The notes under the pieces: generated by a model | Databases searched by the model: none | The model's input: the letters and a program-made list of their open reading frames with translations, nothing else | Told to the model about the DNA's origin: nothing | Part shown: positions 7,221-16,870 of the stretch, piece by piece | How the letters are laid out: each line of letters starts with the position of its first letter | How positions within the stretch are numbered: the stretch's first letter is position 1 | Source of the DNA: CAJXZP01 sp963974475 | GTDB lineage: Bacteria; Bacteroidota; Bacteroidia; Flavobacteriales_G; Salibacteraceae | Reading direction: 5' to 3' | DNA length: 64,000 nt | Assembly: GCA_963974475.1 (NCBI GenBank) | Contig: CAXBCR010000020.1 | Coordinates: 1 to 64,000 of the forward strand | Position numbers and translations under genes: made by a program

Positions 7221-9647
7221 ATGGATTTGGTTATAGTTGAGTCGCCTGCAAAGGCAAAAACCATCGAAGGGTTTTTAGGAAAAGGGTTTACAGTAAAGTC
7301 TAGTTACGGGCACGTACGAGATTTAGCTAAAAAGGGTGTAGCCATTGACATAGAAAATAAATTTGAGCCGAATTATGATGTGCTTCCCGATAAGAAGAAA
7401 ATTGTTACGGAGCTTAAAAGTCTTGCTAAAAAAGCGGACATTGTTTGGTTAGCAACGGATGAGGATCGCGAGGGAGAAGCCATTTCTTGGCACCTTAGCG
7501 AAGTCTTAGGGTTAAAATCAGAAAACACAAAAAGAATCGTTTTTCACGAGATTACTAAAACAGCCATTCAAAAGGCTATTCAAAATCCACGTGAAATTGA
7601 TATAGACCTTGTAAAGGCGCAACAAGCAAGGAGAGTTTTGGATAGATTAGTAGGTTTTGAATTGTCTCCAGTTTTATGGAGAAAAGTTAAGCCTTCATTG
7701 TCAGCAGGTCGTGTGCAATCGGTAACCGTTCGTCTTATTGTAGAACGAGAACGAGAAATTAGAGATTATAAGTCGGAAGTGTTTTACCGAGTTACTGGTA
7801 TGTTTAACCTTGAAAACGGGTCTGCTGTTAAAGCAAATATTTCTGAGAAGTTTACATCAGGGAAAGAAGCAACGGCATTTTTAGAAAAATGTAAGGACGC
7901 TTCGTTTAATGTTGAAAGTGTGGTTAGTAAGCCTGCTAAGAAATCACCAGCACCGCCATTTACTACCTCTTCACTTCAACAAGAAGCTTCAAGAAAACTA
8001 GGATTTTCGGTAAATCAAACCATGGTTGTTGCTCAGCATCTTTATGAGGCTGGAAAGATAACCTACATGAGGACTGATTCGTTTAATTTATCTGACTTAG
8101 CAAGGGATGCATCGGCAGATGCAATAACCTCCATGTATGGAAAAGAGTATTCGAAGCCGAGAAAATTCGCTACGAAATCAAAGGGTGCGCAAGAGGCTCA
8201 CGAGGCCATTCGTCCTACCTACCTTGATAAAGATTCCATAAGTGGGGATAGAAACGAGGAGCGTTTATATTCGTTAATTTGGAAAAGAACAATTGCCTCT
8301 CAAATGGCAGATGCGCAATTGGAAAAAACGACTGTGAAAATTGGTGTTAGTTTAGCCGATAAGAAATTTACTGCGCAAGGAGAGGTGATTAAATTTGATG
8401 GGTTTTTAAAGGTGTATCAAGTTTCTACTGATGAAGATGCCGAGAATCCAGTGGATTCCGGAATGTTGCCTGTCATGATTGAAGGTGATAACTTGATATT
8501 GCAATCTGCTCAGGGAGTGCAACGTTTTACAATGCATCCACCAAGATATTCTGAGGCGAGTTTGGTAAAAAAATTGGAGGAGTTAGGAATTGGACGTCCT
8601 TCTACCTATGCACCTACCATATCTACCATTCAAAAACGTGGTTACGTAGAGAAAAAATCCACGGAAGGAGAACAAAGAGACTATAACTTTATTGAAGTTA
8701 CACCTAATGAAATTTCCACAACCGTAAAAACCGAAACCACTGGTAAAGAGAAAAATAAACTGTTTCCTACGGACATTGGAGAAGTAGTAAACGATTTTTT
8801 AATTCAGCATTTTGAAGAGGTTTTAAACTTCCATTTCACGGCTGATGTTGAACTAGAGTTTGATAGAATTGCCGATGGTGAAGTTTCATGGAATAAAATG
8901 ATTGAAGATTTTTATTCAGGTTTCCATGAAAAAGTAGAACATACGCTTGAACATAGTGAAAGAGCTACAGGTGAGCGTTTATTAGGAGAAGACCCGGAAA
9001 CAGGAAAGCCTGTGTATGCTCGTATTGGTCGTTTCGGCCCGATGATTCAAATTGGTCATGTGGATGATGAAGAAAAACCAAAATTCACCTCATTAATTCC
9101 ACCTTTGAAAATTTCGAGCGTTACGTTTGAAGAGGCAATGGAGTTATTTAAATTACCTCGATTGTTGGGAGAATATGAAGGTCAAAACTTGTACGCTGCT
9201 ATTGGTCGTTTTGGTCCTTATTTGCGTTTAGGAAGTATGTTCGTTAGCTTAAAAGAAGCAAACGGAGATAATCCTTATACGGTTACTTATGATAGAGGAG
9301 CTGTGTTAATTAAAGAGAAAATTGAAGCAGATAAAAAGGCATTGCTTAAAACTTTTGATGAGGATCCGGATTTAAGAATCATTGAAGGTCGATATGGCCC
9401 ATATATTAAATTAGTTAAGGCAAATTATAAAATTCTTCCAAAAGGGACCGACCCTTTGAGTTTGTCTTATGAAGACTGTTTGGAAATGATTGCCAAACAA
9501 CCGAAAAAGGCTAAAGCAAAAAAAGCACCCGCAAAAAAGAAGGCGGCTCCCAAGAAAAAGGCGGCAGCTAAAAAGAAACCTGCAGCTAAAAAGAAAACCA
9601 CTGCAAAGAAGACAACCGTAAAGAAGACAACTTCCAAAAAGGCATAA
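7221..9647 (+). CDS. topA: DNA topoisomerase I
   Basis: The 808-residue type IA topoisomerase relaxes negative supercoils. The N-terminal TOPRIM domain begins LVIVESPAKAKTIE, with the acidic DEDREGEAI motif at about 77-85. The catalytic tyrosine is Y282 in ITYMRTDS. The Cys4 zinc fingers of the E. coli enzyme are absent. The C-terminus instead has three repeats built on GRFGPxxxxG or GRYGPYIKL, then a 50-residue Lys/Ala tail (about 759-808) resembling histone H1 tails. The degenerate ureohydrolase starts 17 bases downstream. Confidence 0.97.
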   Translation: MDLVIVESPAKAKTIEGFLGKGFTVKSSYGHVRDLAKKGVAIDIENKFEPNYDVLPDKKKIVTELKSLAKKADIVWLATDEDREGEAISWHLSEVLGLKSENTKRIVFHEITKTAIQKAIQNPREIDIDLVKAQQARRVLDRLVGFELSPVLWRKVKPSLSAGRVQSVTVRLIVEREREIRDYKSEVFYRVTGMFNLENGSAVKANISEKFTSGKEATAFLEKCKDASFNVESVVSKPAKKSPAPPFTTSSLQQEASRKLGFSVNQTMVVAQHLYEAGKITYMRTDSFNLSDLARDASADAITSMYGKEYSKPRKFATKSKGAQEAHEAIRPTYLDKDSISGDRNEERLYSLIWKRTIASQMADAQLEKTTVKIGVSLADKKFTAQGEVIKFDGFLKVYQVSTDEDAENPVDSGMLPVMIEGDNLILQSAQGVQRFTMHPPRYSEASLVKKLEELGIGRPSTYAPTISTIQKRGYVEKKSTEGEQRDYNFIEVTPNEISTTVKTETTGKEKNKLFPTDIGEVVNDFLIQHFEEVLNFHFTADVELEFDRIADGEVSWNKMIEDFYSGFHEKVEHTLEHSERATGERLLGEDPETGKPVYARIGRFGPMIQIGHVDDEEKPKFTSLIPPLKISSVTFEEAMELFKLPRLLGEYEGQNLYAAIGRFGPYLRLGSMFVSLKEANGDNPYTVTYDRGAVLIKEKIEADKKALLKTFDEDPDLRIIEGRYGPYIKLVKANYKILPKGTDPLSLSYEDCLEMIAKQPKKAKAKKAPAKKKAAPKKKAAAKKKPAAKKKTTAKKTTVKKTTSKKA

Positions 9648-9663
9648 ATTAACCAGCATTTAA

Positions 9664-10827
9664 ATGGATATATCACTTTATTTTTCACCTATCCCATCGG
9701 ATAATACGGATTATTATCAAGAGCAAATTGGAGGTTTAATCTCTTCTTTCAAAGAAGCAGGCGATTTTCCGAATTGGATGGATGCAGATTTAATTCTAGT
9801 TGGAGTTAAAGAAGAAAGAGGTTCTGTGAATAACGGTGGTTGTGGTGCTGGAGCGAATAAAGTTAGAGAGAAATTATATTCCCTTTATTTTGACGAATTT
9901 CCTGCCATGGTGGATTTGGGAAATATTCTTCCGGGTGAAACAATTGAGGATACTTATTTCGCATTGCAATCATGTATGGATGCATTGGTTAAAAAAGGGA
10001 AAACAGTAATTGTTATTGGTGGAAGTCAAGATCTCACTCTTCCATTATACAGAGGTTATGAAAAGACCGAGCAGTTGGTGAATTTAACAAGCATAGATAA
10101 CAAATTTGATATTAGCGATGCTACGGATGCACCCATAAATGCAAATTCTTACTTGAGCAGTATTTTACTACATCAACCCAGTTTCTTGTTCAACTATGCC
10201 AATGTGGGTTATCAATCCTACTTCTGCCCTCCAAATATTCTGGGGTTGATGGAAAAGTTGTTTTTTGATACCATAAGATTGGGTGAGGTAAGAGGAAACA
10301 TTAGAGGTGTTGAACCCGTTTTACGAAATTCAGATATATTGAGTTTTGATGTAAGTGCCATTCAGTCGGCAGATATGACTGGTTGTGGTAACGCTACTCC
10401 TAATGGATTACTGCCAGATGAAGCATGTCAGTTAACTAGGTATGCTGGAATGAGCGAGAAATTGTCTTGTTTTGGTTTGTTTGAATATAATCCAAGACTT
10501 GATGAAAATGGAAATTCAGCCCTTTTAGTATCTCAAATGATTTGGTATTTTATGGAGGGATTTGTTAACCGAAAACATGAAGTGCCAAAACCAAATGATT
10601 CAAATTATTTGAAGTACCGTGTTCCGGTATCAGGAGCCGATGAGGATTTGGTATTTTACAAAAGCTTGCGTACAGACCGATGGTGGATGTTAGTGCCTTA
10701 TCCGGATTCAAAATCAACTCGATATAGAAGGTTAAATATGGTTCCTTGTTCGTATACCGAATATCAGATAGCTGGTCAAAATGAATTGCCTGAATTATGG
10801 GTGAAAACATATCGCAAATTTCTCTAA
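9664..10827 (+). CDS. Degenerate arginase/formimidoylglutamase-fold protein
   Basis: The 387-residue protein has the ureohydrolase frame, but several metal-ligand positions are changed. GGDHS appears as GGSQD (119-123), DAHxD as D145-N-K147-F-D149, and the SxDxD motif as SFDVS (227-231), losing the second Asp. The two-manganese centre is therefore probably absent. It lies between topA and the PorP-gldKLMN genes, and similar arginase-like proteins next to type IX secretion genes are annotated in many Bacteroidota. A structural or regulatory role is inference. It starts 17 bases after topA. Confidence 0.8.
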   Translation: MDISLYFSPIPSDNTDYYQEQIGGLISSFKEAGDFPNWMDADLILVGVKEERGSVNNGGCGAGANKVREKLYSLYFDEFPAMVDLGNILPGETIEDTYFALQSCMDALVKKGKTVIVIGGSQDLTLPLYRGYEKTEQLVNLTSIDNKFDISDATDAPINANSYLSSILLHQPSFLFNYANVGYQSYFCPPNILGLMEKLFFDTIRLGEVRGNIRGVEPVLRNSDILSFDVSAIQSADMTGCGNATPNGLLPDEACQLTRYAGMSEKLSCFGLFEYNPRLDENGNSALLVSQMIWYFMEGFVNRKHEVPKPNDSNYLKYRVPVSGADEDLVFYKSLRTDRWWMLVPYPDSKSTRYRRLNMVPCSYTEYQIAGQNELPELWVKTYRKFL

Positions 10828-10884
10828 TTGACCTTGGAGTAAAAGAGGTTGAATTGGTTGTAAAACAAGTAAAAATAAAAAGTT

Positions 10885-10914
10885 TTTGATAAGACAAATA
10901 TTTATATACTTTAG
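10885..10914 (+). promoter_or_regulatory. Candidate promoter of the porP-gldKLMN operon
   Basis: TTTG (10885-10888), an 18-base spacer and TACTTTAG (10907-10914) fit the Bacteroidota consensus TTTG-N18-19-TAnnTTTG with one mismatch. It lies 45 bases upstream of the PorP-like start codon. Confidence 0.45.
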
Positions 10915-10959
10915 CGATTGTATTTTGAATAGTAATCAAAAGAAAAAAATTTAAAAGGG

Positions 10960-11955
10960 ATGATGAAGAAGATTCTTGTGTTCATAGGGCTTGTGGCCGG
11001 TTTTGGTGTCGCTAATGCGCAGCAGGATCCGCAGTTTACTGTAGGTCAATATCAAGGTTTAGCATATCAAAACCCTGCTGTTGTGGGTAGTCATGATGCA
11101 ATTTGTGCCTCAATGATAGGAAGATTGCAATGGGTTGGATTCGGAGGCGAACCAACAACTTTCCTTTTTACTGCAGAAGCACCTATTGAAAAATTTGGGT
11201 CTCATGGTCTTGGAATTACGGTTATGTCGGATAAATTAGGCCCTGAAACGACTATGGTTGCTAAGTTAAGTTACGCGTATAAATTTACCAATGTCGGTCC
11301 TGGTGTTTTGAGTGCTGGTATTGGTTTGGGATATATCTCAAAATCAATTGGTTCCGACTGGATTGCTAGTCAAGGTGTGGTTGGGGATCCAAGCATTCCT
11401 GTAAACGGTGCTTCCGAGGGAGGATTCGATATGGATTTTGGACTATACTATAAAATTCCAAAGAAATTATCTATCGGTTTATCATCTACACATTTAACTG
11501 GTTCAAAATTCAATAAAGTGTTAGATTCTAAAATTGGATCTGGACAATACAGACAATTCAAATATCAAATAGATAGAACATATTATATTTCTGCTCAATA
11601 CGAATCTCCAGTGGGACAAAGTGGCGATTGGGTTTTGCAACCAGGTTTGTTTGTGAAATCTGATGTTGCTTCAACTGCTATTTCTGTTGGTTCTTTAATA
11701 GAGTATCAAGGGCAATTTTGGGGAGGCTTACATTATAGAGTGCAAGATGCTGTTGCTTTAATGTTAGGTGCCAACTTTCAAATGAAGGGTGAAAATGCCG
11801 CAGGTGGTTTATTAAAAGTAGGCTACTCTTACGATTTTACTACTTCACAGATTCAGAAATTTAGTTCTGGTTCGCATGAACTATATGTTCGCTATTGCTT
11901 CACAATTTCTAGCCAACCTAAAGCGGAAGAACATCACACGGTTAGATTTTTATAA
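10960..11955 (+). CDS. PorP/SprF family type IX secretion outer-membrane protein
   Basis: The 331-residue protein has a signal peptide ending in NAQQ (about residue 21). The mature start (DPQFTVGQYQGLAYQNPAVVGSHDA) is the PorP/SprF signature, followed by an amphipathic outer-membrane beta-barrel. Family members bridge the GldK/GldN ring or tether cargo at the cell surface. Its position directly before gldK matches porP of Porphyromonas gingivalis. A second paralogue lies at 40495. The start could be either of two consecutive ATGs. Confidence 0.9.
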   Translation: MMKKILVFIGLVAGFGVANAQQDPQFTVGQYQGLAYQNPAVVGSHDAICASMIGRLQWVGFGGEPTTFLFTAEAPIEKFGSHGLGITVMSDKLGPETTMVAKLSYAYKFTNVGPGVLSAGIGLGYISKSIGSDWIASQGVVGDPSIPVNGASEGGFDMDFGLYYKIPKKLSIGLSSTHLTGSKFNKVLDSKIGSGQYRQFKYQIDRTYYISAQYESPVGQSGDWVLQPGLFVKSDVASTAISVGSLIEYQGQFWGGLHYRVQDAVALMLGANFQMKGENAAGGLLKVGYSYDFTTSQIQKFSSGSHELYVRYCFTISSQPKAEEHHTVRFL

Positions 11956-12026
11956 GCTCAAATACAATAAGACTACAAAACACACGTTTATCCACTTAGA
12001 TTTTGACGATCACTAAACATAATATC

Positions 12027-13349
12027 ATGAAACGAATATTATTATTTCTAACAATTGCAACTTTTGTTGCTTCCTGTGCATCTGGCGATGGAGGACAGCT
12101 TACCGGAGTTCAGAATAGACCCGCATGGTTTGATATCGACCCTTATGGAATGGCTTACATTCCGATGGGAAGTTTCGTAATGGGGGAGAATGATCAAGAT
12201 GTTCCTTACGCAAATGTTGCGCTGTCTAGAACGGTTTCATTAGCTGCGTTTTATATTGACGATTCTGAAATTACCAATAATGAATACAGACAATTTGTAA
12301 ATTGGGTACGAGATTCTATCGCAAGAACTTATTTATTGGAAGTGGATGAGGTAGAATATGGAATTACTACGGATCAATATGGTAATGATTTAGATGAACC
12401 ACGAATTGCTTGGAACTATGAAATCCCTTGGACTGGTGGTAGAGATGGTAACGAGGATATCATTGATGCGTTAGAACCTATGTTCTATTCTGAAAGTGAT
12501 CGTTATTATGGGAAAAAACATATTGACATCACTAAATTGAGATTTCAATATAGTTGGATTGATTATAAACAAGCCGCTCAGAAAGGACGTCAACGTAATT
12601 ACATTCAAGATGATTACCAATATTCCCGTGCGGACTTTATTAGAGATGATGAAGTAGATGTATATCCAGATACTTTAGTGTGGATTGCAGATTTTTCATA
12701 CTCTTATAATGAGCCTATGGCGCAAATGTATTTTTGGCATCCAGCTTATGATTATTACCCAGTAGTTGGAGTGACTTGGAAACAAGCAAAAGCTTTTAGT
12801 CATTGGAGAACACGTTATTTTAACGATGCTTTAGATATGGCAGGTTTACCTTTGGTTCAAGATTTTAGATTGCCAACCGAATCGGAATGGGAATATGCTG
12901 CAAGGGGTGGCTTAGCTGTGTCTCAGTACCCATGGGGTGGCCCATACATTAGAAATGACGCAGGTTGTTTCTTGGCTAACTTCAAACCATTACGTGGTAA
13001 CTATGTAGATGATGGTGGCTTTCAAACGGTTAACGTTTATTCGTACTCTCCAAATGACTACGGTTTATATTGTATGTCAGGTAATGTAGCAGAATGGACT
13101 AATAATGCATACAGTGAATCAGCGTATGAGTTTGGACACGATATGAATGCGGATTACGAATATGAAGCGGAGGACGATGAGCAACCTGTATATAAAAGAA
13201 AGGTTATTCGTGGTGGTTCTTGGAAAGATGTAGGTTACTATTTAGGTGTAGGAGTTAGATCATACGAATACCAAGATACCGCAAAAAGTTACATTGGTTT
13301 TAGAAATGTAATGTCTTACTTGGGTAGAGCCAAAGGAGATGAATTATAG
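12027..13349 (+). CDS. gldK: Gliding motility/type IX secretion lipoprotein GldK
   Basis: The 440-residue protein begins at ATG 12027, which gives a clean lipoprotein signal with lipobox FVASC; an in-frame TTG 24 bases upstream would spoil it. The body is a formylglycine-generating-enzyme-like (sulfatase-modifying factor) domain. Its markers are YIPMGSFVMGE near residue 46, LPTESEWEYAARGG, MSGNVAEWTNNAY and VIRGGSWKD. GldK forms the outer-membrane-associated periplasmic ring with GldN. First of the gldKLMN run; it is paralogous to GldJ at 41528. Confidence 0.95.
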   Translation: MKRILLFLTIATFVASCASGDGGQLTGVQNRPAWFDIDPYGMAYIPMGSFVMGENDQDVPYANVALSRTVSLAAFYIDDSEITNNEYRQFVNWVRDSIARTYLLEVDEVEYGITTDQYGNDLDEPRIAWNYEIPWTGGRDGNEDIIDALEPMFYSESDRYYGKKHIDITKLRFQYSWIDYKQAAQKGRQRNYIQDDYQYSRADFIRDDEVDVYPDTLVWIADFSYSYNEPMAQMYFWHPAYDYYPVVGVTWKQAKAFSHWRTRYFNDALDMAGLPLVQDFRLPTESEWEYAARGGLAVSQYPWGGPYIRNDAGCFLANFKPLRGNYVDDGGFQTVNVYSYSPNDYGLYCMSGNVAEWTNNAYSESAYEFGHDMNADYEYEAEDDEQPVYKRKVIRGGSWKDVGYYLGVGVRSYEYQDTAKSYIGFRNVMSYLGRAKGDEL

Positions 13350-13401
13350 AAATTAAATTATCCATAAAAATAAAAACAAATAATACACAAAATCTTAGAT
13401 T

Positions 13402-14226
13402 ATGAGCAAGGAAATTACAGGGTTTAGACCAGGGAGTAAAAGTTGGAAAAACTTCATGAAATACGTTTATGGATGGGGAGCATCAGTTGTAATTATTGGC
13501 GCATTGTTTAAACTTCAGCATTACCCAGGATCTGGTCCAATGCTTATTATTGGACTTTCTACTGAAGCGGCTATTTTCTTTTTATCTGCTTTTGATCCAA
13601 CGCATGAAGATCCAGATTGGTCTTTAGTTTATCCTGAATTAGCAGAAGATTACGCGGGTGACTCAAGAGCTGTACCTGGTGAAAGTGGAGGTTCTGGACT
13701 TACTGCAACTCAAGAATTAGACTCTATGCTTGAAGAAGCTAAAATTGGTCAAGAATTAATTGAAAGCTTAGGTTCTGGCATGCGTAATTTTGCAGAAACA
13801 GCAAGCAATATGAATTCTCTTGGAGATGCGTCTTCAGCAACAAATTCTTTCGTGGAAAGTGTTCAAGGAGCGGCCCAAAATGTAAATCAACTTTCTGATT
13901 CTTATCATAATGCAGCTGAAGCATTGACAGGGTTATCTGTGTCAAACGAAGATGGAGCAACTTATGCTGAGAATTTAAAAAGAGTATCTGAAAATCTTGC
14001 TTCTTTAAACTCTGTTTATGAAATGCAATTAGAAAATTCAACTAATCAAGTGAATGTAAGTGGTCAAATGTTTGAGAATATGCAAACTTTGGTTAACAAT
14101 CTAAACGATTCAGTTGAAGATACTAAACGTTACAAAGAAAATATTTCCGAATTATCCAATAACTTAGAATCATTAAACACTGTTTATGGTAATATGTTAT
14201 CTGCAATGAACGTGAATCGTTCATAG
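13402..14226 (+). CDS. gldL: Type IX secretion/gliding motor protein GldL
   Basis: The 274-residue inner-membrane protein has two transmembrane helices (about 22-37 and 46-63) and a long cytoplasmic coiled-coil tail rich in Ser, Asn and Glu. With GldM it forms the 5:2 proton-driven motor. The membrane part contains K37, H40 and E55 (FKLQH and STEAAIF), at positions where GldL proteins carry charged residues needed for proton flow. It lies 52 bases after gldK and 42 before gldM. Confidence 0.95.
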   Translation: MSKEITGFRPGSKSWKNFMKYVYGWGASVVIIGALFKLQHYPGSGPMLIIGLSTEAAIFFLSAFDPTHEDPDWSLVYPELAEDYAGDSRAVPGESGGSGLTATQELDSMLEEAKIGQELIESLGSGMRNFAETASNMNSLGDASSATNSFVESVQGAAQNVNQLSDSYHNAAEALTGLSVSNEDGATYAENLKRVSENLASLNSVYEMQLENSTNQVNVSGQMFENMQTLVNNLNDSVEDTKRYKENISELSNNLESLNTVYGNMLSAMNVNRS

Positions 14227-14268
14227 TTAGTTTTTATTATTAGATATTAATTAGAAAATAAACAAACT

Positions 14269-15915
14269 ATGAGTGGTGATAAGGAAACGCCTAGGCAGGC
14301 AATGATAGGTATGATGTACCTTGTTTTGCTTGCATTATTGGCGATGAATGTTTCAAAGTCTGTATTAAATTCCTTCATTGTAATAAATGGAGCAATGGAA
14401 GAGACCAATAAAGCATTTGACGAAAAAAATGGGGAGACTCTTGGTGCATTTGAAAATCAATATGGTCAAAACCCGGAGAAAGTTGGAGAGTTTTACTTTG
14501 CAGCGAAAAGAGTTGTTGAGGCCTCTGAGAAATTGAATGAGTATATGATGCATTTAAAGCATCATATTATTGAGCATACCGAAGGTAAAACTCCGGAAGA
14601 AATGTTGGATGATAGTATGTATTTACTTACTAATGTTGAGGCTGTGGATAATATTGATATGCCTTCACATGTTCTTTTAGGAAATGATGAAATGAATCCG
14701 GCTTCTGGTGAATTTACCATGTTGGAACTAAAAGAAAAAATTAAGGATTGGAAGCGAGAAATGATGGCTGAAGTTCCGGCCTCAGCAAAAGGGACCTACA
14801 ACCTTGGGTTTAATTATGAGGATGTAAAACAAACTGATGGCACCTATTTATCATGGGAGTTGGCACATTTTTATCATGCTCCATTGGCTGCTGTAATTAC
14901 TGACATTACTATTTTTCAAACGGAAGTAAAAAATAGAGAAGCGGAGGTGTTAAAAATGTTAATGAGTAACATTTCAGCTAAAGATTTCAAATTTGATAAA
15001 GTTGAAGTGAAGGTTATACCTAATTCTAACTATGTTGTTTTGGGTGATTCATTTAAGGCAGATGTAATTGTCGCAGCATATAGTACTACGGAAAATCCAA
15101 TTTTAGAGGTTGGAAGCGCTTTGGACACCGCAGGTAAAGCGATGAATGAATGGGGGATTTCAAATGCTGTTGATACGGGTAGAATTAAGGTTAATAATGG
15201 AGTTGCAAGTTATGGTTATAAGCCTACTTCTGAAGGTGAAGTGAAATGGGGTGGTATTATTAAATTAAAAAAACCTGGAACCAATGAATTTGTAATGTAT
15301 CCATTTGAGCATTCTTTTATAGCTGCAAAACCTTCTTTGGTGGTTTCTCCAACTAAAATGAACGTAATGTATAGGTCATTAAAAAATCCAATAGACGTTT
15401 CTGTTTCAGGTTTTTCTGCAAGTGAATTAATAGTGACTGCTTCCGGAGGTACATTGTCTGGATCTAATGGAGCTTATTTCGTAACTCCAGGGAATTCATC
15501 TAGAAAAGTACAAGTAAATGTATCTGTGAAAACGGAGACTGGGACAAAATCAATGGGGAGCTCTGAATTTAGGGTGAAATCAATTCCAAAGCCAACGCCT
15601 AAGTTCGCTACTGTTGTAGGATCGGGTAGAGTGTCTTTACCTCAATTAAAAGCTGCACAGAAAGTAACGGTAGAATTGGAAGACTTTATGTTTGACGGAA
15701 TTAAATATGTCGTGAAAAGTTTTGATATGGTGGGATATGTTAAAGGGAAGAAAAATTCTATAAAATCCAATAGCGATCGTGTCTCTTCAAAGCAACAAAT
15801 CTTAATTAAAAATCAAAAATCAAAATCCCAAATTGTAATTAAGAATATTTGGGTTGTTGGTCCAAGTGGTCAAAAAGAATTAATTCCGGGTAATGTTGTT
15901 GTTGATATTAAATAG
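14269..15915 (+). CDS. gldM: Type IX secretion/gliding motor protein GldM
   Basis: The 548-residue protein has one N-terminal transmembrane helix (MIGMMYLVLLALLAMNVS, about 12-29) preceded by the conserved PRQAM. A long periplasmic region with beta-sandwich domains spans towards the GldK/GldN ring. GldM transmits rotary energy from GldL across the periplasm. Length and order match the family. GldN starts 6 bases after the stop. Confidence 0.95.
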   Translation: MSGDKETPRQAMIGMMYLVLLALLAMNVSKSVLNSFIVINGAMEETNKAFDEKNGETLGAFENQYGQNPEKVGEFYFAAKRVVEASEKLNEYMMHLKHHIIEHTEGKTPEEMLDDSMYLLTNVEAVDNIDMPSHVLLGNDEMNPASGEFTMLELKEKIKDWKREMMAEVPASAKGTYNLGFNYEDVKQTDGTYLSWELAHFYHAPLAAVITDITIFQTEVKNREAEVLKMLMSNISAKDFKFDKVEVKVIPNSNYVVLGDSFKADVIVAAYSTTENPILEVGSALDTAGKAMNEWGISNAVDTGRIKVNNGVASYGYKPTSEGEVKWGGIIKLKKPGTNEFVMYPFEHSFIAAKPSLVVSPTKMNVMYRSLKNPIDVSVSGFSASELIVTASGGTLSGSNGAYFVTPGNSSRKVQVNVSVKTETGTKSMGSSEFRVKSIPKPTPKFATVVGSGRVSLPQLKAAQKVTVELEDFMFDGIKYVVKSFDMVGYVKGKKNSIKSNSDRVSSKQQILIKNQKSKSQIVIKNIWVVGPSGQKELIPGNVVVDIK

Positions 15916-15921
15916 GAAATT

Positions 15922-16797
15922 ATGAAATTAAAAGAGTTTTTAGCAATAAGCGTTGGTGTTTTTGTCGCTTATAATGGCATGAGTCAAGTCCTTGACCCTG
16001 GAGCGGAATCTCCATTGGATGGGATTTATTCTAAGTCTGTTGACACACCTCACAAAAAGCCTATACCCTATGTGCAATTACGGGAGGCAGATATAATGTG
16101 GCTTCAACGGGTTTGGAGAGAAGTAGATATGCGTGAAAAGGCAAATAACTCATTTTATTTTCCGTTAGACCCTACTCAAGGCCGTAAGAATCTTATGCAG
16201 ATTATTAAAGAAGCGATTGAGTTAGAAAGGTTGCATGCGTATTCTGCAAAGGATTCAACAACCTTATTTCCAGATGACACATTTAAAAGGCAAGTAACGT
16301 ATGCAGAAGTAATGAAGTCTATGACAACCACAAATACGGTTGCTGGCGATGCTGATGAATACGGTGACGTTGAGTATTATGAGCAATTGGACTCAATAAA
16401 ATGGAATACAATTACCCGTTTTAGACTAAAAGAAGAAGTATTCTTTGATAAACAAAGATCGGTTATGGAAACAAGGATTTTGGGTATAGCCCCTATGAAA
16501 CCTGAGAAAAATTCCGAAGGTGAAATTGAAGGTTATTCTGAGGCTTTTTGGATTTACTTTCCGGAAGCTAGATTTGTTTTTGCGGAAGCGGAGGTGTACA
16601 ACACGCATAATGATGCTGATCGAATGACTTATGAAGAATTGTTTTGGAAGAGAAAATTCAATAGTAGAATTGTAAAGGTTTCGAATGTATACGATCGAGC
16701 TATTGGTGATTACAAAGTTCCATTAGATGCTCTTCTAGAAGCAGAGAAAATTGAAGAAGAAATTTTTAATAGAGAACATGATATTTGGAGTTTCTAA
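15922..16797 (+). CDS. gldN: Type IX secretion/gliding ring protein GldN
   Basis: The 291-residue periplasmic protein has an N-terminal signal peptide (about residues 1-21, ending GMSQ). The conserved core reads VQLREADIMWLQRVWREVDMREK early on and YEELFWKRKFNSRIVKVSN towards the end, as in GldN/PorN. It forms the ring with GldK. It is last in the operon, followed by a strong terminator at 16827. Confidence 0.95.
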   Translation: MKLKEFLAISVGVFVAYNGMSQVLDPGAESPLDGIYSKSVDTPHKKPIPYVQLREADIMWLQRVWREVDMREKANNSFYFPLDPTQGRKNLMQIIKEAIELERLHAYSAKDSTTLFPDDTFKRQVTYAEVMKSMTTTNTVAGDADEYGDVEYYEQLDSIKWNTITRFRLKEEVFFDKQRSVMETRILGIAPMKPEKNSEGEIEGYSEAFWIYFPEARFVFAEAEVYNTHNDADRMTYEELFWKRKFNSRIVKVSNVYDRAIGDYKVPLDALLEAEKIEEEIFNREHDIWSF

Positions 16798-16819
16798 TTT
16801 TAAAAAAAAGGAAGTACAC

Positions 16820-16855
16820 AAAAAAAGGCGATAAATTTATTTATCGCCTTTTTTT
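16820..16855. terminator. Bidirectional terminator between gldN and the UDP-xylose genes
   Basis: A 9-bp perfect stem (16827-16835 with 16840-16848) with loop TTTA has seven A before it and seven T after it. It can stop transcripts of the convergent gldN (plus) and UDP-glucuronate decarboxylase (minus) genes. Confidence 0.85.
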
Positions 16856-16870
16856 GTATGTAATAGTTTG

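Noticed and set aside
9411..9688. Two minus-strand open frames opposite the topA tail
   Set aside because: They are Phe/Leu/Cys-rich mirror images of the Lys/Ala repeats and lack family features.
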